A DNA stretch of 64,000 bases from Isoetes taiwanensis (lineage: Eukaryota > Streptophyta > Lycopodiopsida > Isoetales > Isoetaceae), in assembly GCA_021234155.1 (NCBI GenBank), contig JAJEKV010000062.1:1216794-1280793 (forward strand), read 5' to 3'. A model generated the notes under the pieces. That model did not search any database and was not told where the DNA came from. It was given only the letters and a program-made list of their open reading frames with translations. How positions within the stretch are numbered: position 1 is the stretch's first letter; each line of letters opens with the position of its first letter. A program made the translations under genes and the position numbers. Positions 55,601-64,000 of this stretch are shown piece after piece.

Positions 55601-58600
55601 GCAATAGGAGTGCTCCGCAATAACTTTGCGACACTTGTGATGCTTCGATCATCTGCGGCCGCACCTCTGCTGAGCGGAAACTATTCGCTACGTTAAACGG
55701 CACCGCGGTGACTTTCAGCGGCGACTTGCGACGCTGGCGACGACATTCTCGCGATGGTTGCTAAAATGGCATTTGAGATGGGGTGACGGTGCCTCACCAC
55801 GTGGTGTCTCGACTTCGTGTTCATGAAGTCGTTGTGCATCATGGTCGTAAAACTTTCATCGTCGACGAGGTCGCAACGCCATCTACAGATCGCTGAACGC
55901 GCCATGTCGGTGGATCGCGATCGCTATGCGACGGAAGGCTGCGCAACCAACTTCTGCTTGGTCGAGTGCGTGCAACTTCGCGGTGAAGCGCATCATCTCA
56001 ATTGTACCTGCATTGCGGAACTGTGCGCTCCAGCGGGCACCGGCTTCGACTTCAGCTCGACTGGTGAAGTCTGCGAGGCTGGGCGATCGTGTATCGAATA
56101 AACAGACGGTGGCTATCGACTTTATGCTGAACGTACGGGTTCTTGTGCGTTATTTGAAACAGCCTTTGATAGGCACGGTGATTTTCCGCAGTCGGTACGT
56201 ATCATCGGTACGACTCATCGGGGTCTGCTGAACCCCACGGCCACTGACGCTGCTTCAACGATGCCTCCAGTGTTGCAGAGGCGGAGCTATATTTAACGAC
56301 ATGCAGAACGCCTGACTTCTGACGAAGAACGACCGCTCGCTTGCGTCGCGCCGCGGTGGCTGGCGTCCTGCTGCGACATCACATTCGTGAGCGATTATAA
56401 CGCAGAAATTCCGAAACGGTGGGCATAGCTGGCAGGATGCTCCCGTCGAATCATTCCCGACGTGGTGAAATTGCGGGGTCAAAAGGCGATTACCAAACAG
56501 CTCTTGATGGCATCGTTGATGCGATGCGATTATTTGTTGCCAGGTGAAAGCTTTCGGCGACAGCGAGGCCATTGGCTGTTCGGTATCTTATCTGGAAACT
56601 GGAAGCATCGACGGTAGATGAATACGGCACTCACATATTCCAGATACGAGCGATTTCCCTGGCTCCCAATATTTGTGGGGGTACGCGGCGTGATGCGCTA
56701 AGTCGATCGAGCGGTAAATTACTCGAAGCGTGTGGCTTCGAACGCTTCATTATTACGCGTTTTGTCGATGGTTGGGTATAATGTTCGTTGATATTGATGG
56801 CTGTTTTATGCGGTTTTCCGCTGATTTCTGACAATCACATTGTAAGTAATGCCAGAGTTACTAGCGTTTCGGATGATTCCTAAGCGTTGAATCCCTGCGT
56901 CCAGACGCTGCTGAGTCGCTGAAGCGGCGCACTGAAAGCAAAGCAATTTTCCCCGAATATTAAGTAGAAGAGCATTCTGGTAATGTGTTGCATGTTGTAT
57001 GCCGGTCTATGACACACCGCGCCGTATCATCATCCCCATCGCTGATATATTGCACGTATTATTGAAGAAAAATAACCGCGCTGAATCTGGCAGTCAAACC
57101 GGGGCTGGCAGAGGCTACGATCTAAGCTCATTATTCTGCTGAAGGCGAGAGACTATTGTTATTCCTGCATCAATGTTGAGCACGCTCGTGTCTGATAGAG
57201 TGGAGAAATGAACAGGCTGCTTTTGCATTTGTTGGAAAGAATGGTGGTAACGAAAGCTGTTTTGGTGAATGCTGCCGATAATGTTGGGTGTTAATGTGAT
57301 AAATACATGATTGGTCCCATGTGGTAGAATAAACAAAAGTGACATTATGCGTTCGTGGCGGGTCACCGATATGACGCTCGCCTGAAGTCAGGTATGGTAC
57401 AATGCCGTGGCGGTATTGGTCGGCCTATTTGCTCGAGGCGATCTTTGAAAGTGGCGAAAATTTTCGTATAATTAGAACGTAATATTTAACGTTCAAACTG
57501 GTTTTATTTGTTGCATTGCACCGTATGGTAAATGTTAATAAATCTTTATGTATGTATACTACAGCAATGAACTGAAGCGTTCGCTATACCGTGTCTCCAT
57601 GTTAGAAGCCAATGTGGCAAAGACCCGCTGCAAATCTTCGGCGCAATTCTGGTAACGGCTAAACATTTCGAAATTACGGCTTTCACAATTCCCCTGACGG
57701 CGTAAATGCTGCGATATCAACCAGTATTCACGTCACGTACCACCTTGAAAATCAACCCGTGGCATTTCGACGGCACGGCGGCAAAGGCGATGGGCCTCAG
57801 GCATTTTGCTCAAATAAAGCCCATAAGGTGAGCGGCTTATATGCGGCTATTGACCCGATATTACTGTTTTGCCGTAATGCGACATCATCTGAATCAGTTA
57901 GAGGTTTTGACCAGCCGTGTCGATAACGGGGCAATTGTTACAGTCACTCCTGATCGCCGTATTTACTAAAACTTCTCCATCCCGCAATAGAATGACAGGT
58001 GTTTCGTATGAGAAATTGTAATCGTGAATCGAAGAAGAGACTTCCCAAGTACGTAACAATGAATCCATTTGCGTTAACTTTTGATAATTCTTTCAGTTAT
58101 TCTGAGCTAAATGTTACAGCCGGGTCTATCATTTGAATGGTCATTCCAATTTTACGAAAATTTAACTTCGCCTCTGTCTTATTCTGACTTATTTTAAAAT
58201 GTTCCAGGATGCTGACTTGATTGCTTCAGGTAACGGCATGTGTCGCTCGCGGCATCTGACTGGCATCCCACGCGAGGTCGGTGCCGAAAGCTTGTGGGGT
58301 GTGGTGTAATGACCAGGAACGTATTGCTATCTTCGGGGTAATCCCGGCTGTCGTATCTACGATGAAATTATAGGCTTTATCATGCGTGTAATGGCATCTT
58401 CGACGGTTGTGCTGTTGAACCGTGCGTGCTTTCCTGTGGGGCCCGGTTATTCTTAATCGGTATATGGCGATGGGCGGTTGGGTATTGACGTCATTCAGCT
58501 GATACGTGTCATCAGCGAGGATGATAATCGAAATTCAATGATAGGCTTCGATTGCCCGAAAAGCTTGCGCTACTCGCATGCATCGCCCGGTATGCGTAAC

Positions 58601-61600
58601 GGGCACAAGTATGACATAGTTGCCCAGAAGACTGCGAGCGACTTGCGAAACTCTACTCAAGCGCACGCGGCCGTACCCAGGCGCAAGCATTTAGTGGATT
58701 CCCCTTACCGCAGCATTTGCAGACATGGTTGGCGACATAGTCTCGGTTGTTGGCCGTGAATAACGGCATGGCAAAAATTCGGTCCTGGTGAAATTTATTC
58801 TGACTTTTTGCAAAGAACTCTTGCACGGCAACATAAACGCGTACATCGGCTTACGATGGCAACGACCGTATCAAATACTTTCAACTCAAACCGAATCCAG
58901 CTCTGTTTGAGCGGCATCACCGACGCCATTGGCTGATTAATATGATAACGCGGCATCGAACTGCTTGCGACGGCAACGTCCACTGCTAGAATGGTAACCA
59001 ACTCCGTCGAGGCTCAAGCCCAGATCTCAACGGTAGATAGCCGAGCGAGCGATGCTGACAAATCGACGTTATAACACCTTTCAGCTAGGGTGCCACAATC
59101 AGGAGACGTGGCCAATCGTGGCGGCGAAATGTGTTTCAAACGCTCTAAGCCAGAAAGCCAACTTCGCTGACTATATCAACTACACGGAAAGAAAAGCGAC
59201 GAAAACCACGCCAAAAACAAATTCCACTGGCTTCCTACATGCAAAATATTGACACGAAAATGTGACTTTAAACTTCGTAGGCTTTAATGAATCCTGCGTC
59301 GCCATGGCGACAACGATTCGCCGATGTATTTCGGTCCTTCGACGTGACCACCATGATGGCGTTACGGTAACAACATCTGTTAATAGGCGGCGATGGTCGA
59401 CAGAGCACGCCAAATGTTGCAGCTTTCGACCCGGGAAAACTGCAGTTGACTTAGCTATTCGGCCTGCGGTATCTGGAGCTGGGGCGGTACATATGAATGT
59501 CGACTGTCTTCTTCAGCGGCTCAGCTACACACTACGCATTCGACTCCTCAAAGGCCGTTGAACTGCAGAATGGAATAAAATGTTGAAGCGACTGATGTCG
59601 GCGTGCCGTGACGTGCTTTCACTCTCGCTTCAACCGCTTATCGTTGGGCGGCACCCGGCTCGCCATTCGGTGTTTAACATTTTAGTAATATGCCAAACCA
59701 ACACCGAAGCCGCCGGTTTCGCGCGGCCAAATATTACCTGTGCCCGACTATCGCCAGGCCGGTTTGTGCGCCTGCGGCTTTCCGGTATTACGTGAAGGCG
59801 ATTTACGACGCTGTTGAGAGAGACTTCGACTGCCGGCACTCTTCGCTGCGCTGTAGAACGGCGCTGACCGGTGATGACGACGGGCACAAATCATGGGGCG
59901 TAACTCCAGTCTCTGCGAGCTGAACCGCTATGCATGCGGGAAGTGAATGTTGTCTTTTCATCGCGACAACGGTCTAGTATTTTGAACGATGTGATGAGAC
60001 CAGTTTACGGCACGTTGAATAAAAATAACACTTTGCGGTGGCGCTGCGTCGATACGCTTGACCCGTCTGGTATCGGTGGTAGGCTGGGAGAATAGGCCTT
60101 TGAGGAAGGCTAGTATGGGCACAGGAGCCAATTCGAAGAACTGGAAAACCAGTGGATTCCCGTTTCGACTTTGTTCATTGCGTGAACGAGGAAAGAAGAT
60201 TTCGGTACGGAGACACTACTGGGACCCGGCAGAGGCGGACTGCGGTATTGGCTGATCAGCCGTCATCTGTCTCTTTGATGAGGCCAGCAGCAACTAAAAC
60301 GCAGTAGGCAATTTGCAACTTCACCTTTCGCGCGGACTGACCTTCATGTTTGCTACGAGGCGGGCTGGATATGATCACTACGCCTGGCTCTAATTCTCCT
60401 CGCTTCGTTCTAGCAGAATCTGAATGATGCTCCGCGATAAGGCTATCTGGTGAAGACTTCTTGCGAACTGATTCTTGTTCCCAGGCAGACTATTTTTAAT
60501 GCTTACTTTTAATGTTATTTTGCTATTTTGTGCTCAAGTAGCACGACAGCCGATGACTCAAAAGGCGGTCTATGGTGACCCGCATACGAAATTCGCAACC
60601 CGCCATTTGCATAACGTTAATATCATCCCGTGGTACAATGGCCTCACGATGGCGCATTGGCTGGGCGGGCCGCGATAGAACATAACCGCATCCATTTCTT
60701 CTTCGCTTGCCACCAATTCTCGCCGTATGCGACCAGTATCATGACTGCACCAGCAGCCGCAGCCTTCGACAATGGGGTTCTAACCGAGCTTTTCTGCCTG
60801 AAGAATGCAAAGTACCTTGGTAACGAACGGACCCGGTATTGTTGCCGAAAAATGCGTGCAATATTCGATTGTTTGGCGTTGCCTGGTTTCAGCGACAGCG
60901 TTATCGCTGATGCGCTCTTAGGCGGTATCCCAGGTTTGGTTTAGAGATAAAGGCTCGTCTAAAGAATTAACGGCAAATTGTAGCGACAGCGTTGTTGTTG
61001 GATGAGGAGAACCGTTGGTGGCGGGCTGCGTGTTGGCGCGTAATATTGGTTGTGGGCGTGGTTGGCAAAGCACGATCTTGGCTGGCAATTTCGGCTGATT
61101 ACGTTAACGCCTACAGCAAATAATGGTGCTTTGCTTTAAATGCTCAACGATAACCATATCGCTGACTGCTGCGTGCAAACCGCTGGGCCTTTTTTCTTTT
61201 GCACGGACCTTCGCTTCAGTTTAGACACGCTAACGCCCAGCTCGTTTTGGTCTTCTTCATATAACGCTCGAACCGCTTTCCATGTCTATGAACGGTAATC
61301 GTTTGCTTCTTCAGAACAGTTCTTAAGCGAGGAAATTTGTTCAGATCACTCTGGGCGATTGACCAATCTTTTGCCATTAGCCGGTGAGTTGTCGACCTTC
61401 GCTGAGAAAGATGAACTCCTCTAGGCAACCAATGTCTAATTCTGAGTGACTGATTGGCGGTTGATATGGCATTCCCCTCTAGGCAAAACCAGCTTTCTGA
61501 ATTGTATGGCGTGTCACGGGGTGTCATCATCCTGAAACGGGTAAGATGGTGAAAATTGAGAATGATGTTCAGCTCACCAAATCTGGCGACAAATAGAGAA

Positions 61601-64000
61601 TGCATAGTCGTCATCATGCCGCACCGCCCCAGCGAACGTTGGCAACGTGGTAGCTTTCGGTGATTAACGCATTTTATGCTGGATACATGCTGCTCAGATT
61701 TTCACCGGCTTATTTTCTGACGAGCAGATATGATAACTCTCCGCAGGCGATACGGTCGCCTTTGCATCACGCCAGCTTGTTTAATGCGTTGTTCATCAGC
61801 TACGGGCATGCGCCCAATCATAACTCGACCGACGAAAGCAGACAGGCCTCACCTTCCGGGTATCTTAACAGCGCTGGCATGAACTTGCTACGTCGCGTTC
61901 TTTCGCGAAAGCTTTCAGTGTTCCCGCCAGTGAATAATGAGGAGACCCCAATATTGGCGCGGCGACAACGAGGCATGAGCATAGATGAAGAGCTTATCGG
62001 GACAGTTTTTGTCAGACATCATCGACATGCAAAAATGACGGGATATTGCATAAATTGATCGACATCTATTCATTGTCAAAAGCGACGTGAGGAGAGCGGT
62101 TTGTTAGAGACTTCACCCTCCTCGCGCCACCAGCGCTGGAGACTTCGTGTCGAAGCTTTTTGGTAAACGAATGCCGAAAAAACGCAGCTCAACTTTGTTA
62201 CGGTTTCTTCGCTTTCAGCGGTTATCAAATAGTAATGAATCCCAGCTGACCCGACGGTAGCGGCCACCTTTGCACTATGTACGCATGTTGATGCGCCCAT
62301 TATGACTTTTTAGCACCATTCCGGCGCAACAGGCAATGCACTATGGTGGTTGAACCAAGCTACATCATTATGGCTGACCGGCCGTGGAATCTCGACTTCT
62401 AACCGTCCATCAACTGCGTCATTGCTGCCGCGCAGCCGCTTTATCGAAAAATGTGCTTGGGTGTACCATGCTCATGTCTCTGGTTGCGCGTAAACGGTAA
62501 AGGATGACCGCTCCTCTGGTGCGTTTTTATAATGGTGTCAAAAGTTTTATGCGTGTTTGAATTCGATAATGTTGCCTTGTGCATTGGCGAAATTCGCTTT
62601 GCGCTGCGGGCGTAATTGCATGTATCGCATTATGATTAGGGCGGCCTTCTGCTGATAGGCCGGCATCCTTTCCCGTTTTGGTGAAACAAGCAACCCGTCA
62701 GTAACTTTTATTTGTAATTTTGGCGCCGGGGTCGTTAGCTCTGGAGTTATTGCCATGTCCCTTTGTTTGGGTGCGTAATTACTCGCTGTTTCGTGATGAT
62801 CAAAATTTTACGTTTATGCAATGTTTCAGTAACCGACAGACTGTCGTAGTCGTTGCGCTTACTTCTTGAGTAACGCCGGCACGCGTATGCTGTGACCATC
62901 GACAGAACGGCTTAGTCAATGCAACAAAACAGTAAAGAAATGATCACGGTCATGAAAGGGCCAGCGCCCGCTAAATTCATGTGACAATCATATTCGTCGG
63001 CGGTGAAAAAGGCTCAGTATTTGTTTCGGTAGTAACGTGATCCAAAGCATATTCTAGAACGATGACAGCTACTGTTCTATAATATCAGGCTGAAAATCAC
63101 CAACAACCGTAATTTCCCGTCGCCCTGTCATTTTTTTAAACAAATATAAACCGACCATGATTTACAAAAAACCTTTGAACGAGGTCATAATTTGTTCATG
63201 CTTTTGTGATGTCATTGCAGCTTCCAACATGATGAACTACAATAAAGGTTGTGCGATACGGCCGTACGTAACAGAAATGATGTTCTCGTCGCCAAATGTT
63301 CAATGAGCATTCAGACCATATCTTTGGTCTGCCAGTAAACTGTAGGCAATAACGCTGGCAAAACCTTCACTCGCAGCTCTTTTCCGGGTGCGTCTTTCCA
63401 GATCGCACTGATCATTTCACCGGGACTGTCCGCGCTATCCAATCGTGCGGGAGATTCACGCGAAACGCTGAATCGGTACTGATGTCCGTCTTCCGCGAAA
63501 TTACGTAGGTGATATTGCCGGTTTTGTCGTTCTGCTTAGATGCTTCATTCCTGGGTGGTGCGCGGCCTGTACGCGCAGGAATGTCCGTGCCTTGTACGTT
63601 GTAACATATTATCTGATGCTGCTGGCGCGGTTGACCGACTCACTCGTTCTCTTTCCATGTTTCCGATTGACCGACTTTTGATGTTTAACGACAACGCCTT
63701 CCAGGTGTCGTCTGATAACTCATGCTGCAGCCTCGACACGCTCTGGCCATTATGGTGACTTTGAATTTGTCTTGCTTCCCGTTGTTTCTTGTCATCGCTA
63801 CTGGTGGTCATGCACCGGCCTTAAATGATCATCGCTGATCACGTCACGGTCATATATCATGCTCGCTACTACGGATACTGTTAATAGATAAGGTAACCAT
63901 GAAGCCATGCGAGCATGGATCGCAGCTGTCGAGCGGAATAACATTTTGTGATTTTTTATTTTTTGAACTTTCTTTTTTTATGATACTGGAGAAACACGCA
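52601..64000. other. Compositionally foreign tail without recognisable genes
   Basis: The last 11.4 kb has roughly balanced base composition, with many GCG, CGGC, GGCG and TTTCGC words and few A/T homopolymers, unlike the left 50 kb. It resembles enterobacterial DNA in texture. Yet open frames are short on all six frames (the longest is 236 codons at 53913-54623), and I recognise no bacterial, organellar or plant protein, tRNA or rRNA. Real bacterial DNA of this length would show several frames of 250 codons or more. None of the plant repeats seen to the left recurs here. The stretch could be contamination with very high indel error, a mis-joined assembly or sequence of non-natural origin. 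Confidence 0.5.
53913..54623 (+). other. Longest open frame of the window (236 codons), unsupported
   Basis: It starts MDYENSAYAVDYLRCLWCRG and ends GDRGVVSSAH. It is rich in Cys, Trp, Arg and His, has no recognisable domain, signal peptide or repeat, and has no clear ribosome-binding site or TATA box at the start. About 1,000 stop-to-stop frames are expected in this tail, so one of this length is unusual but not impossible by chance. I do not call it a gene. Confidence 0.15.

Noticed and set aside
63899..64000. ATG after AAGGTAACC at the window end, open to the edge
   Set aside because: Only 34 codons are visible. The sequence soon becomes a T-rich run, and no ribosome-site strength or homology supports it.
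52601..64000. Bacterial operon, prophage or CRISPR array in the foreign tail
   Set aside because: No spaced identical repeats, no long codirectional frames, no recognisable phage or bacterial protein, and no tRNA or att-like duplication could be found.

Overview
The window looks like nuclear DNA of a land plant and is built mostly from transposon debris. The evidence is a Dof-type zinc finger (a plant-specific family), a U6 snRNA-like sequence, a PPR fragment of the organelle RNA-editing type, several lineages of non-LTR retrotransposon and Ty3/gypsy remnants. The LINE and PPR wording suggests a large, repeat-rich seed-free plant such as a fern, but that is an inference of low confidence. Nearly every recognisable coding segment is broken by stops or small indels, so intact host genes are scarce.

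Layout. 1-12 kb is a mosaic of dispersed repeats. R1 and R2 occur three times each and R3 twice. A two-ORF unit (K) occurs twice, each time behind TATA-containing leaders built of short CACGGTCATC-like repeats. A clean 322-bp MITE lies inside one R1 copy, and a 5'-truncated LINE (LINE-A) with retroposon tails follows. A U6-like RNA follows the second K unit. 12-14.6 kb holds unrecognised open frames with possible splice donors. LINE-B, GC-rich and about 2.5 kb, is at 14.6-17.1 kb. 17.1-20.9 kb has no recognised gene.

20.9-24.5 kb is the most interesting part. It holds a gene with a lysine-rich N-terminus, a middle of acidic-hydrophobic repeats and a C-terminal Dof finger. The same leader precedes it, its 3' half is duplicated in tandem, and a broken N-terminal copy sits at 7.9-8.5 kb. 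A PPR pseudogene follows at 25 kb, flanked by 108-bp direct repeats.

26.7-29.5 kb holds an L1-like LINE (LINE-C). 31.8-34.9 kb holds LINE-D with a 480-bp tandem duplication of its upstream RT region, all between direct repeats of about 115 bp. 35.1-37.3 kb is a gag-only LTR element with a primer binding site. 37.3-48 kb has no recognised gene. 48.6-50.6 kb, on the minus strand, is a decayed Ty3/gypsy pol (RT, RNase H, integrase).

From about 50.6 kb, and fully from about 52.6 kb, base and word usage shifts to a mid-GC texture resembling enterobacterial DNA. There are no recognisable proteins there, no long frames of the kind real bacterial DNA would show, and none of the plant repeats seen to the left. 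I treat that last 11 kb as unexplained: contamination, a chimeric or error-laden assembly, or non-natural sequence are all possible.

The main functional hypothesis is a small multicopy family of Dof-finger proteins with activation-domain-like acidic repeats. Its promoter/leader module is shared with two other unrecognised ORF families in the same window.
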